From: CAVUXJ01 sp963814975
Lineage (GTDB): Bacteria > Acidobacteriota > Vicinamibacteria > Vicinamibacterales > CAVVIG01
Length of the DNA: 64,000 nt
NCBI GenBank assembly: GCA_963814975.1
Contig: CAWFFB010000020.1
Coordinates: 1 to 64,000, forward strand
Direction of reading: 5' to 3'
Position 1 is the first letter of the stretch. Each line of letters starts with the position of its first letter. Position numbers and translations under genes: made by a program. Positions 26,914-36,122 of this stretch are shown here, piece after piece. The notes beneath the pieces are model-generated. The model saw nothing but the letters and a program-made list of their open reading frames with translations. It was not told the origin of the DNA and ran no database searches.

Positions 26914-28464
26914 ATGACCAAAGAGATGATCGTCGCCTCGAATGGCCACGAAACGATGGTGGCCATTCTCGAAGACGACCTGGTCGCGGAGATCTTCGTC
27001 GAACGGGAGCGTCAGCGCGGCGTCGTCGGCAATGTCTACAAGGGCCGGGTCTCGAAGGTGCTGCCGGGTATGCAGTCCTCCTTCATCGAGATCGGGCTCG
27101 AGCGTGACGGATTTCTCTACGTGACGGAAGTCATCGATACCCTGGAGGAGTTCGAGAAGCTCGAATCTGGGGATGAGGACGCTGAGCCCGAGGCGGCCGC
27201 CGCCGGCGAGGCCAGGTCGGACGCCAGGGATCGCGCGCGCCCGCAGCCGAAGATCGAGGATCTCCTGCGCGAAGGACAGGAGATTCTCGTCCAGGTCGTC
27301 AAGGAACCCCTCGGGACCAAGGGCGCCCGGCTGACCTCGCACGTCACGATGCCCGGCCGCTTCCTGGTCTTCATGCCGACCGTCGATCACGTCGGCGTGT
27401 CGCGCAAGATCGAATCGCGGGACGAGCGCGGACGGCTCAGGGGTATCGTGCGCGAGTTCCGCGATTCGCACGGCTTCACGGGCGGCCTCATCATCCGCAC
27501 CGCCGCCGCCGGCCGGCCACGTGAAGACATCATCAGCGATCTCGAGGCGTTCCACGGCATCTGGACCGGCATCCGCCAGAAGATGGAATCGTCGCGCGCG
27601 CCCGCGGTCGTGTACCGCGAGCAGAGTCTGGTCGGCAAGCTGCTCCGCGACCTGCTGACCGACGAGTTTCAGGCGATCCGCCTCGACAGCCCGCAGGATT
27701 ACCAGCGGGTCCTCGAACTGGTCGAGCGGATCCTGCCGACACTCGCGCCACGCGTGAAGCTGTACTCTAAGCCGTTTCCGATCTTCGAGGAGTACGGCGT
27801 GCAGGCCGAGATCGACAAGGCGCTGAAGAGCAAGGTCTGGCTGAAGTCCGGAGGGTCGATCGTCATCAACCAGACCGAAGCGCTGGTTGCCATCGACGTG
27901 AATACCGGCCGCTACGTCGGGAAGAAAACGAGCGGCCGGCTCGAAGACACGATCGTCAAGACCAACCTCGAGGCAGCCAAGGAGATCGTCAGGCAGATCC
28001 GGCTGCGCGATCTGGGCGGCATCATCGTGCTCGACTTCATCGATATGGAGGAGAAGAAGAACCGGCAGAAGGTCCTGCAGGCCGTCGAGCAGGAACTGAA
28101 AAAGGATCGCTCGCCCTCGAAGGCGCTCGCCGTGTCGGATTTCGGCCTCGTCATCATCACGCGAAAGCGGGTGAAGCAGAGCCTCGAGCGGGTGCTGACC
28201 GAGCCGTGCCCGTACTGCTCAGGAACCGGGACGATCAAGTCGAGCTCGACGATTTGCTACGAGATTCTGAGCGAGGTGAAGAAGGTGGGCCCCGATCTCA
28301 ACGGACACCGGCTCCTGCTGCGCGTGAATCCGGATATCGCGCGGGCGCTGAAAGAAGAGGAGAGCGCCGTGCTGCGGGATCTGCAGCAGTCAATCGGGAA
28401 GGACGTGACCATCAAACCCGACGTCCAGCTTCACCACGAGCAGTTCGACGTGATGGCGGTCTAG
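26914..28464 (+). CDS. rng: Ribonuclease E/G family endoribonuclease
   Basis: The 516-residue protein is of RNase G size. It has an N-terminal S1 domain (GNVYKGRVSKVLPGMQSSFIE) interrupted by a charged, low-complexity insert (about residues 85-115). The catalytic core carries VAIDVNTGRYVG and IIVLDFIDM, which hold the two metal-binding aspartates, and the zinc-link CPYCSGTG. It cleaves single-stranded RNA in rRNA maturation and mRNA decay. Its association with the mre/rod cluster is long known (E. coli cafA lies beside mreBCD). CGGAG at 26902-26906 sets ATG 26914. Confidence 0.94.
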   Translation: MTKEMIVASNGHETMVAILEDDLVAEIFVERERQRGVVGNVYKGRVSKVLPGMQSSFIEIGLERDGFLYVTEVIDTLEEFEKLESGDEDAEPEAAAAGEARSDARDRARPQPKIEDLLREGQEILVQVVKEPLGTKGARLTSHVTMPGRFLVFMPTVDHVGVSRKIESRDERGRLRGIVREFRDSHGFTGGLIIRTAAAGRPREDIISDLEAFHGIWTGIRQKMESSRAPAVVYREQSLVGKLLRDLLTDEFQAIRLDSPQDYQRVLELVERILPTLAPRVKLYSKPFPIFEEYGVQAEIDKALKSKVWLKSGGSIVINQTEALVAIDVNTGRYVGKKTSGRLEDTIVKTNLEAAKEIVRQIRLRDLGGIIVLDFIDMEEKKNRQKVLQAVEQELKKDRSPSKALAVSDFGLVIITRKRVKQSLERVLTEPCPYCSGTGTIKSSSTICYEILSEVKKVGPDLNGHRLLLRVNPDIARALKEEESAVLRDLQQSIGKDVTIKPDVQLHHEQFDVMAV

Positions 28465-28468
28465 AGCA

Positions 28469-28536
28469 CGGCAAGCCTCAGGTCCACGACGTCACCTCAG
28501 CCGAAGCCTTGAGACGTGAGACCTGAGGCTTCAGAT
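28469..28536. repeat. Inverted word repeat, rng-28542 spacer
   Basis: AAGCCTCAGGTC (about 28474-28485) is perfectly inverted by GACCTGAGGCTT (about 28518-28529). Inside, units such as CTTGAGA, CGTGAGA, CCTGAGG and CTTCAGA run in 7-base register. The structure lies between two convergent genes and could also act as a terminator. Confidence 0.65.
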
Positions 28537-28541
28537 CCGGT

Positions 28542-28976
28542 CTAGGCAGCCGTCGGCAGGTTGATGATGTAATTGGCGCCGCCGCGGTTGATCCAGACGC
28601 GCACGTAGTCGTCGCCCTTCAGCAGCTCCACTCTTGCGCCGCCGGCCGGCGGTCTTGCACCTTTGGCGATCTGCCCGATTTCCGAGGCCGGGACGACCGT
28701 CGCGACTTCGCGGGCGACAACCTTTCCGCCTCTCACGAACTCGACATAACGCTCGCCATCAGGAGACTGGCCCAACCCGGGCTTCGGCGTCTCCCCCGTG
28801 AGCCGCACCTGATAGCTGCCGGGAGCCAGCGGCTTACCATCCGCCATCACCCTTCTGTTCAAAGTCACGGTGCCGAGCGACGCGCCGGCAGCCGGCGGCG
28901 CAAGTTGCGCCGAGACGGAAACAGTCCCCGCTCCAAGCGCGACGACCAACGTCCCCACCAGCACTGCGTGCTTCAT
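28542..28976 (-). CDS. Secreted hypothetical protein
   Basis: The 144-residue protein starts at ATG 28976 (MKHAVLVGTLVVALGAGTVSVSA), a clear signal peptide, although the frame is open further upstream. The mature part contains LNRRVMADGKPLAPGSYQVRLTGE, a small beta-sandwich-like segment seen in many short periplasmic acidobacterial proteins. It ends VWINRGGANYIINLPTAA. Function unknown. It is convergent with rng. Confidence 0.7.
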   Translation of the reverse strand: MKHAVLVGTLVVALGAGTVSVSAQLAPPAAGASLGTVTLNRRVMADGKPLAPGSYQVRLTGETPKPGLGQSPDGERYVEFVRGGKVVAREVATVVPASEIGQIAKGARPPAGGARVELLKGDDYVRVWINRGGANYIINLPTAA

Positions 28977-29151
28977 CAAGCCTCCTGCGTGTCGAAATAA
29001 CAGATCAATGTTCTGACTTCTAGTACCCACGGTTCCAATTATACAGGCCAGCAAGTGGAGTGCCACCTGATGAGACGGTAAACAAGCGCTTTGCGACATC
29101 GGAACGCGGGAATCCAACAGCAACAGACCTTACTGTAGCAAATAGCGACAC

Positions 29152-29496
29152 TTAGAAGCGGGTGTTCTTCCGCGGTGTCCTGGCGGCAGAGCTGGTGATC
29201 CGATACTGCTGCAACGGCACACGGGCCCCGATGATCGCGATTCCCTCGGCCACGAGCAGCGCGCGCTTGAGCACCTCCCGACCGCCATAACCGCCCAACC
29301 GTCCGCCAGCCGCGATCACGCGGTGGCACGGCACGTCAGGCCGGCTGCAGCCACGCATGATGTTCCCGACGGCTCGTGCCGCGCGCGGCCGCCCCGCGAG
29401 TGCCGCCACGTCGCCGTACGTCGCCACCCGCCCCGGGGGAATCCGGCGCACGACGGACAAGACGCGGGCCGTGAATTCGTCGGTGGTTCTAGCCAC
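29152..29496 (-). CDS. MGMT-type alkylguanine-DNA alkyltransferase domain protein
   Basis: The 114-residue protein consists only of the C-terminal DNA-binding and active-site domain of O6-alkylguanine alkyltransferases: RIPPGRVATYGDVAALAGRP, then RAVGNIMRG and the acceptor-site motif PCHRV with Cys57. The Cys is kept, so it may repair alkylated DNA rather than being an ATL (Trp) protein. The usual N-terminal domain is missing, and a short basic tail replaces the end. Transcription is toward the secreted protein gene. Confidence 0.82.
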   Translation of the reverse strand: MARTTDEFTARVLSVVRRIPPGRVATYGDVAALAGRPRAARAVGNIMRGCSRPDVPCHRVIAAGGRLGGYGGREVLKRALLVAEGIAIIGARVPLQQYRITSSAARTPRKNTRF

Positions 29497-29559
29497 AGCG
29501 CTACCAGCGGTGACTCGTCGAGAAAGCCGGCACGGTGAATCGACAAACAGGCTTGGTGT

Positions 29560-31272
29560 TCAGGGCACCGGCGAACGGTGGCCAGGAATCTGGCTCCGGG
29601 GCGTCGTCACGAGCGCCGCGCGCAAGACGTGACCCTCGGCACGCGGCATGGCTATGCCCGACAACGCCGCGAGGGTCGGCGCGATGTCGGCAGGCGTCGC
29701 CGCGTCGCGATATTCCCCCGGCTTCACCTGTGGTCCCATCAAAACAATCGGCACTTGCTGGTCGTACGGGTTAGCCGTACCGTGCGACGTGCCGAGGGCC
29801 GCGAAGGTCCATCCAGGCTCCATTGCCAGCACCAGGTCCCCGCTCCGCTGCGGCACGTAGCTGAGCGCGGCGGCGCGAAGCAGCACATCGCGCGAGGCAG
29901 CCGCGTCGCGAAGTTGATCGCGCGGGAAGACGCGGGCGACACCGGGCTGGCCATTGAGCAGCTTGATCAGGGACTTGAGAGCGGCCGGCTGCTTCTGCAG
30001 CCGTTCGTACATTCCTGGCTCGAAATACACTTCGTTGGGTGCGCCGACGCGCATGACGTATTTGCCGGGTCCCGCGGCTTTCTGGGCGGCAGCTTCGACC
30101 AAGTCCCGGAGCTTCGCCGAGCTCACTCGTCCCCCGTGCTGCCCCGAGCGGCGTCCCTGTTCCGGGATGATCCCCACGCCGTGGTCCGACGTCAGAGCCA
30201 CGATGTATTGGTTCCGCCCGACCAGGACATCCAGTCGATCGAGCAAGATGCCGATCGTTTCGTCCAGACGGGCATAGATGTCCTGCACTTCCCGGCTGCG
30301 CGGCCCAAAGGCGTGCCCGACGATGTCTGGGCTCGAGAATCCGACCCCGAGCACATCGGGGGCGGCGTGCCTGCCCAGTTGCAGCGATTCAACCAGCGCG
30401 GCTGCAAACCGGCCGAGATACGCGTCCGCGAACGGGCTCTGCCCCCATTGGTCGAGGAAGGCCTTGTCCGGGCTGCTGCCGGCGCCTTTCAAGACATGCG
30501 GGAACGAGGCCGTCCATCCTGCTGGCGGCTCCTCACTCTCGCCTGCGTCAGCGTCCAGGTACCGGGAAGCCGGGAGCAGAGGTATCCAGGTCTTCCCGTA
30601 ATCGAACGCGATCGGCACGGCATTCACGAACTGTTGCACGGCGCCAACCGGCGCCGAACTGAACGCGGACGAGGTCTGCCATCCATCGAGCGATGGGGTC
30701 AGCCACGTCACGGCGTCACCCGCGCGGCCGGCGAGCATGATGGCGCTCCTGGGCTTGAGTGAAAGCGTCACCACCCGTGAGCCCCGCTGCGTTCGCATCT
30801 CGTCGGCGAAGGTCGGCAGGAGCAGCCCATGACTGCTGTCACCGCCTTGGGGCCGGACACCATAGCCAATCGCCTCGACAGTCGAATCCTCAGTACACGT
30901 GACCTGGCGCCCCGCTTCGCGATCGTACCAGGCGTTCTGGACGATGCCGTGGGTGCGCGGGAATGCGCCGGTCGATACGGTCGCATGGCCCGCGCACGTC
31001 ACCGTACTGAGGTATGGGTACGCGGCGCGCGAGAACCACGCGCCTTGGTCCAACAGTCGCTTGAGGCCTCGCGTCCAGTCGCTCCGGAAACGAGCAACAT
31101 AGTCCGCGCGCATCTGATCGACGATCAGAAACACCACGAGTCTGGGTGGCTGCGACGGGGCACTGCCCGCCTGGCCGGCGCCGCCGCCGCGCTGCCCCGT
31201 TCCGCGGGCGTGGGAAACGCCCAGCGCCAGCATCGCAGCGATCGACATGGCCCTTGCCGTTGCGATTCTCAC
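29560..31272 (-). CDS. Secreted alkaline phosphatase-superfamily phosphodiesterase
   Basis: GTG 31272, behind GGAGAG, opens a signal peptide (VRIATARAMSIAAMLALGVSHA) followed by a low-complexity Gly/Ala linker. The catalytic fold of the type I phosphodiesterase / nucleotide pyrophosphatase (AP) superfamily follows: VVFLIVDQMRADY (first metal Asp), the nucleophile region YLSTVTCAGHATVSTGAFP, SSPDIVGHAFGP and LTSDHGVG with the second metal set. About 570 residues, the usual length. It likely hydrolyses phosphodiesters or monoesters in the periplasm; the substrate is not predictable. It is the last gene of a leftward group after the HD-GYP operon. Confidence 0.85.
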   Translation of the reverse strand: MRIATARAMSIAAMLALGVSHARGTGQRGGGAGQAGSAPSQPPRLVVFLIVDQMRADYVARFRSDWTRGLKRLLDQGAWFSRAAYPYLSTVTCAGHATVSTGAFPRTHGIVQNAWYDREAGRQVTCTEDSTVEAIGYGVRPQGGDSSHGLLLPTFADEMRTQRGSRVVTLSLKPRSAIMLAGRAGDAVTWLTPSLDGWQTSSAFSSAPVGAVQQFVNAVPIAFDYGKTWIPLLPASRYLDADAGESEEPPAGWTASFPHVLKGAGSSPDKAFLDQWGQSPFADAYLGRFAAALVESLQLGRHAAPDVLGVGFSSPDIVGHAFGPRSREVQDIYARLDETIGILLDRLDVLVGRNQYIVALTSDHGVGIIPEQGRRSGQHGGRVSSAKLRDLVEAAAQKAAGPGKYVMRVGAPNEVYFEPGMYERLQKQPAALKSLIKLLNGQPGVARVFPRDQLRDAAASRDVLLRAAALSYVPQRSGDLVLAMEPGWTFAALGTSHGTANPYDQQVPIVLMGPQVKPGEYRDAATPADIAPTLAALSGIAMPRAEGHVLRAALVTTPRSQIPGHRSPVP

Positions 31273-31318
31273 GGTGTTGCTCTCCAGTGCAGATGTGAGG
31301 GAGTTGCGGTTTCGTATT

Positions 31319-32674
31319 TCATAGGAGCACGAGCGGATCGAAGCCGAGCTCGACGGAGTCGATTGCCCTCGCGACTGAGCTGGGCCGTCCTTCTTCGGAC
31401 TGGTTTTCCCACAGGTTGACGTCGTACGGCACGGCGAGCCGCTCACCCATCCGATCGACGATGACGCGGACCTGCGGGCGGTGCGGATCGGGCGCATAGA
31501 TCTTCACCACCACCGCCAGTTCGCCCGTATCGAGCCGTACCGCGTTTCCCGCGGGGTAGATGCCCACCAACTGGACGAACCTGCGGACCAGGTGTCGATC
31601 GAACTGCAGTCCATCATTCCGCTTCAAGACTTCGAGGACCCGATCGCTCGGGAAGGACTGCTGGTAGCTTCGCTGCGATCGCATGGCGTCGTAGACATCG
31701 GCAATGCTGCAGAGCATCGTGCCGACGTTGAGCGTCGGCCGCTTCGCGGCGGTGGGGTAGCCGGTGCCGTCAATCCGCAGGTGGTGCTCGAAGGCCACGA
31801 CCGGCACCAGCGCCGGAATGTCTGGTGTGGCGCGGAGAATCTCCGCCCCGTCCACGGTGTGACGCTTCATGATGCTGAACTCGGCGTCCGTCAGTTTATC
31901 CGGCTTGTTGAGAACTTCGAGCGGCGTGCGTACCTTCCCGATGTCGTGCATGAGCGCGGCGAGCCCGAACTCGCGCAGCAGCGATCCGTCGATCGCGAGT
32001 GCCCGGGCCTGTCCCATGGTCAGAATCGACACGTTCACCATGTGTGTGAACGTGTAGTTGTCGTAGTTCTTCAGCGTGGTCAGCGCGAGCAGGGCCGTCC
32101 GATTCTGGGATACCGCCTGGGCGAGACCGTCAACCATCGTGCGCGCAACGGTCGCATCAGGCTGCCCTTCGGTCCGCGCGCTGTCCCACACCGATTCGGC
32201 CGCCGACACCGCTTCGGTGTACAGCCGCTTGAACGCCGCCATGTCGACCGAGCCCTCGACTTTCTGCTGGACGGTCACGCGGCCGACGCGGATATGCGGC
32301 AGCGCGGGGAACGCCGGGAACTCGCCGTCGGGCCGCAGCTCGAGGGTTGTCACCGCTTCCACGAACTTCGCGATCTCCTCCTCCGTCACGCCCCGGTCGA
32401 TCGTGACGCGTTCGACGCCGAGCAGCTTCAGTCGACGGCTGATCGCGCCGAGGTTCTCCGCTTTGGAGATCGGCGTGTCGTCGACGATGATTTCGTCGCC
32501 GACAATGCCGATCACGATGGCGGGCTCGAGCGCGTGGAGCGGTTGCACCGCGGCGGCCAGCGCGGCCATGTTCCGCACGATGATCGGATGGCCCTTCGAG
32601 TACAGCTGGGCCGATCGCACGCTCGCGGCAAGGCGGCGGAGCAGTTCGTCGGCGAGATCCGTGCGCGGCGTCAT
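31319..32674 (-). CDS. HD-GYP domain protein (putative c-di-GMP phosphodiesterase)
   Basis: The 451-residue protein has an N-terminal region of unknown fold (about 1-190) and an HD-GYP domain. Metal-binding His243-Asp244 (LMHDIGK) and HHLRIDGTGYP are both present, so hydrolysis of cyclic di-GMP is plausible. The C-terminal part (RLDTGELAVVVKIYAPDPHRPQVRV) is the small domain common behind HD-GYP in Acidobacteriota and Deltaproteobacteria. The start lies 10 bp after the HEAT gene's stop, so the two are one operon. Its linker segment is repeated as a separate small gene at 34917-35222. Confidence 0.9.
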   Translation of the reverse strand: MTPRTDLADELLRRLAASVRSAQLYSKGHPIIVRNMAALAAAVQPLHALEPAIVIGIVGDEIIVDDTPISKAENLGAISRRLKLLGVERVTIDRGVTEEEIAKFVEAVTTLELRPDGEFPAFPALPHIRVGRVTVQQKVEGSVDMAAFKRLYTEAVSAAESVWDSARTEGQPDATVARTMVDGLAQAVSQNRTALLALTTLKNYDNYTFTHMVNVSILTMGQARALAIDGSLLREFGLAALMHDIGKVRTPLEVLNKPDKLTDAEFSIMKRHTVDGAEILRATPDIPALVPVVAFEHHLRIDGTGYPTAAKRPTLNVGTMLCSIADVYDAMRSQRSYQQSFPSDRVLEVLKRNDGLQFDRHLVRRFVQLVGIYPAGNAVRLDTGELAVVVKIYAPDPHRPQVRVIVDRMGERLAVPYDVNLWENQSEEGRPSSVARAIDSVELGFDPLVLL

Positions 32675-32684
32675 CCTCGCCCCT

Positions 32685-34920
32685 TCATCTCGGTGGCCGC
32701 TTCGCGCCGCTCAGCCGTGCACGGGCCACGCGGCGGACGCCGCGCGAGCCGGTGCGCGCCGCCTCTTCGAGGATCGCGTCCGCCTCGGGCGTGCCCATCC
32801 GGGCCAGTGCCGCCGCCGCCGCCGTGCGCAGGAGCCGTGTCCGCCCCGGCGCCCACCATTCGCCGCGGTGCAGCGCCGTCATCAGTTCAGGCACTCCGAT
32901 CGGATCCTTCAGAGCGGCGAGCGCTTCGATCGCGCGCAGGTACACGGACCTGAGCTGTCCCCGGTGATCGACGTTGCGCAGAATGTACGCGAAGAGCGGA
33001 GCGGCGCGCTCGTCGCGTACGGCGCCGAGCGACTGCATGATCGCCTCGCGGAAGGTCGCTGTTCCGTTGACCAGCGCCTGTTGCAGGACCTGGAACGCCT
33101 GGTCGGTGCCGATGTTGAGAATCGCCCGCACCGCTTCGCGCTGCACCTGTTGCTCATCGTCGGCGAGCAGTTCCGTGAGCTCCGGCAGCGCGTCGCTGCC
33201 GCCGAAATTGCGCAGCAGATACACCGCGGTGCGACGCACCGCCGGATTCGGCGAGGTCTTCAGGCGTTCGACCTCCCCCCGGCCGATCGAACCGAATGTA
33301 ATCAGAATGGCGGTCAGACGCTCGCGCGGGCGCGTGCGGTCCTCGGCTAACAGTGCTTCGGCGAGCGGCCGGATCACCGCCTCGCCAACCGACACGCACA
33401 TCGTCTTGACCAGCTCGAACTGGGCGTCGTCGATGTGCGCGAGATGGGCGACGATGTGCTGCATCATCGAGCCGCCGACCAGCTCGTTGATGGCCTTCGC
33501 GGCCGTCTGGCTGCGCTCCTTCGAAGCGGTGTTGCGCGCCTGCTGGACGAGCACGTCGAGCAGTTCGTCCGCCGCCTGGAAGTCGCCGACGAGCAGAAGA
33601 TCCTCGATCAGCGTCACCACCGGCCGCATCAAGGCGGCCCAGCGGTCGGGATTCTCCTCGATGCGCAGCAAGTCGAACACCAGGCTCAGATCGAGTTTGC
33701 GCAGCTCGCTCGTCGACACCGTCCCCAGCCATGCCGCCACCCGCTCCGGGGGATCATCGCTGACATTCTCGACCTCGATCGCCTTCGTGCGTGCGCTCGA
33801 CAGCTCCCGGGCGTAGTCGTCCGGCACGTACGGCTTGTCCGAATAGCTGGAGAGGATCTTCTGCGCGACCTCGTCCCAGGCGCCCTCGAACCCTGACATC
33901 TTGCCGATCGACTCGGATGCCTCATCGTGGGCCATGGTCAGCAGACGCTCGCGATGATCGGCGTCCTGCACCAGGTTGTGAAATGCCTGGGAGACGCGGT
34001 CGATTGAGGTGCCTTCTGCGAGCGCATTGCGCGCGACGAAGCCGGCGATCGCGCCGTCCGACATGTGGCTGACGACGGTGTCCACCGTCGCCGGCGCCCC
34101 GGCGCTGGCGCCCCCGCGATGCGACAGCAGCGACACCATCATCTCGGGCGAGAGCCGCCCGATCGCCGCCGCCATGTTCTGCATCGCCGGTTCGAGCTGA
34201 TCGGGAGCCCTCGTCGAAACGGTTTCGATGATGCCTTGCAGCAGCCGGACGAGCGCCGCGGCCCGCTGCCCGACTCCCCGGCCTCCCCGCGTCGCGCTCG
34301 CGTCGACCGCGAGGATCAGCTCACCCAGCTTGTCGGAGTCGCCCGCGGCCTCGAGCAGGGCGCGCGCGGCGTCTTCGTCGAGGTCGAATGCGTCGTCCTG
34401 CAGGCAACTGGCAATGATCTGATCAAGGCCGGCTGCCGCACCGTCACGGCGCTCGCGCAGCACTTCCGCGTAGTCAATCTCGCGAAGCTCGACGTGCCGC
34501 CCGGCCATCGCCGTCCAGAGCCGCCCGATTCCGCCCTCGGCGCGGAGCATCCTCCGGCGACCGCCCAACCAGGAGCAGGAACTTGCGCCACGCTTCGACA
34601 TCTCCACCCGGATTCACGCTCAGCTCGCCGATCAGGTGATCGTGCAGTAACACCGCGAGCTCGGTGATCGCCGCATCCGGACGCAGCGGCGCCCGGCCGT
34701 CGAGCAGCAGCGCGTCCGCGAGCACGCTGATGCGCAATGGTCCTGGGAGGCTGGCTTCGGACGTGACCTGGACGATCCGGCCGAGGGTGGTGGCGATCGC
34801 CGGATGGCCGCCTGGATACAGCATCACCGCCCGGGCAGCTGCCTTGCAGGCGCGCGCGAAGTCGGTCAGGCGGGCCGTGTCCTCAGGTGCGAGCGGGCCA
34901 GGTACGTCGACGGCCATCAC
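32685..34920 (-). CDS. HEAT-repeat protein, split by an apparent frameshift
   Basis: The first frame, from GTG 34920 (or ATG 34917), reads MMAVDVPG to LLLVGRSPEDA near 34548. The same protein then continues in the neighbouring frame with RAEGGIGRLWTAMAGRHVELR to the stop at 32685. One extra C near 34548 explains the break (sequencing error or mutation). The C-terminal third contains HEAT-like repeats (NPAVRRTAVYLLRNFGGSDALPELTELL and similar). The family co-occurs with HD-GYP proteins, suggesting a scaffold in the same signalling module. No enzymatic motif. Confidence 0.75.
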
Positions 34921-35222
34921 ATGTACGTCAGCGGGTCGATGTCGAGCGCCTCGGGATCGAGGGCTTCGACCTCGTCTTTCTTGAGGGCGATCAGCGCCAT
35001 CAGCGAGGTGCGATCCTCACTGACGAGCTTGGCGAGGCTGTCGATGATCATGCGCGCGGCGCCGGAGCCGGACTGGTCGCCAGCCTTCGCCGCGTTCGAG
35101 AGCGTCTCGGCGGTCTCGACAGCTGCGTCATGGACCCGGCGCACCGCGGTGCTTCCCGTCTCACCGTCGGCGATTTCCTCGAAGACAAACGTGTCAATCC
35201 TGATGGAGCGCACCCCGCTCAT
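34917..35222 (-). CDS. Small protein homologous to the linker of the HD-GYP protein
   Basis: The 101-residue protein aligns with the segment just before the HD-GYP domain of the gene at 31319: IRIDTFVFEEIADG... matches IRVGRVTVQQKVEG. ARMIIDSLAKLVSEDRTSLMALIALK likewise matches ARTMVDGLAQAVSQNRTALLALTTLK. It ends where the catalytic domain would begin. It overlaps the start of the HEAT gene by four bases and heads the operon. It may pair with or compete for the same partner surface; this is inference. Confidence 0.75.
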   Translation of the reverse strand: MSGVRSIRIDTFVFEEIADGETGSTAVRRVHDAAVETAETLSNAAKAGDQSGSGAARMIIDSLAKLVSEDRTSLMALIALKKDEVEALDPEALDIDPLTYM

Positions 35223-35324
35223 GGTGTGTAAATTATCGTAGACGCAAGGGGCCAGCCCACACTAATCGTCACGACGGCAGCCGACCGATTCGCGGGGGCC
35301 GCGCGCGTCAACACGCCGCTGCGG

Positions 35325-36035
35325 CTATCCCGTGGAGAGCCCCGCGCGGCGACCCTGCGCATAGACGGACAGTTCCGCATTGGCGATCGTGATGACCTCG
35401 AGCGCATCAGCGATGTCAGGCACGTCCGCCCCTGGGATAGCGACGTAGAGGTCCTCTTCGCTGAGGCCGGTGTACACACGATTGCCGATACAGCCGAGAC
35501 TCGTGACCGTGCCGTGCGCCAGCGCCGCGGGTAGCGCCATACAGGTCGGACGACCAAGCGGAGGCAACGCGCCCGGTTTGCCCGCCCGAATCGCCGCTTC
35601 GTGAAGACGCATGGCCGACGCCGGACGGCACGCGAACAGGATGACGCTCGGGGGCATCGGAGTGTCGGCCAGGGCAGAATAGAGCACCGCGGCCGGAGTC
35701 TGTGAAAGGCGCGGGATCCCGGCCACCTCTTCGGGCCGAATATAGTTCACGCGAAACATGAATTCGAGCGTCTGCGTCGTTTCGGTCGCCCGCTCCGGAG
35801 ACAGGTCGATGCTGTGCGTATAACTGCCGACCGCGCAGTTGAAGTGATCGGACGGTACCGTATAGAAGGTGCGGCCTTCGGCAGCCAGGCGCCAGAAACT
35901 GCAGCCTGACGGTTGGCTTCCCGTGAACCTCGCGACGCCTTCCGGCGCCGAGTCCAGAAATGTAACCGCCACCGGACGGCGGGTGAAGGGCGCGCACGCG
36001 CCGATGCGGTTTTCGAGACGACGCCAATCAGTCAT
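35325..36035 (-). CDS. DUF169 family protein
   Basis: The 236-residue protein matches the DUF169 (COG2043) pattern: RRPVAVTFLDSAPEGV, then a Cys in PSGCSFWRLAAEGRTFYT followed by SDHFNCAVGSYTHSID, and a late TSLGCIGNRVYTGL. The conserved cysteines suggest redox or metal binding, but no biochemical role is established. ATG 36035 follows GGAGGA, better than the upstream frame opening. It is divergent from the thymidine phosphorylase gene over 87 bp. Confidence 0.8.
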   Translation of the reverse strand: MTDWRRLENRIGACAPFTRRPVAVTFLDSAPEGVARFTGSQPSGCSFWRLAAEGRTFYTVPSDHFNCAVGSYTHSIDLSPERATETTQTLEFMFRVNYIRPEEVAGIPRLSQTPAAVLYSALADTPMPPSVILFACRPASAMRLHEAAIRAGKPGALPPLGRPTCMALPAALAHGTVTSLGCIGNRVYTGLSEEDLYVAIPGADVPDIADALEVITIANAELSVYAQGRRAGLSTG

Positions 36036-36108
36036 GTTCCTCCATGCCAAGTCTGACCCACAATCACCGGATTGCCTACCGCCGGCAAGCTGGGCGGCAC
36101 CGTTCCGT

Positions 36109-36114
36109 TATACT
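36109..36114 (+). promoter_or_regulatory. -10 box TATACT, deoA, leaderless start
   Basis: TATACT ends eight bases before ATG 36123, so the transcript should begin at or next to the start codon. No ribosome site precedes the ATG. The -35 region is weak. Confidence 0.5.
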
Positions 36115-36122
36115 CGCGCCGG

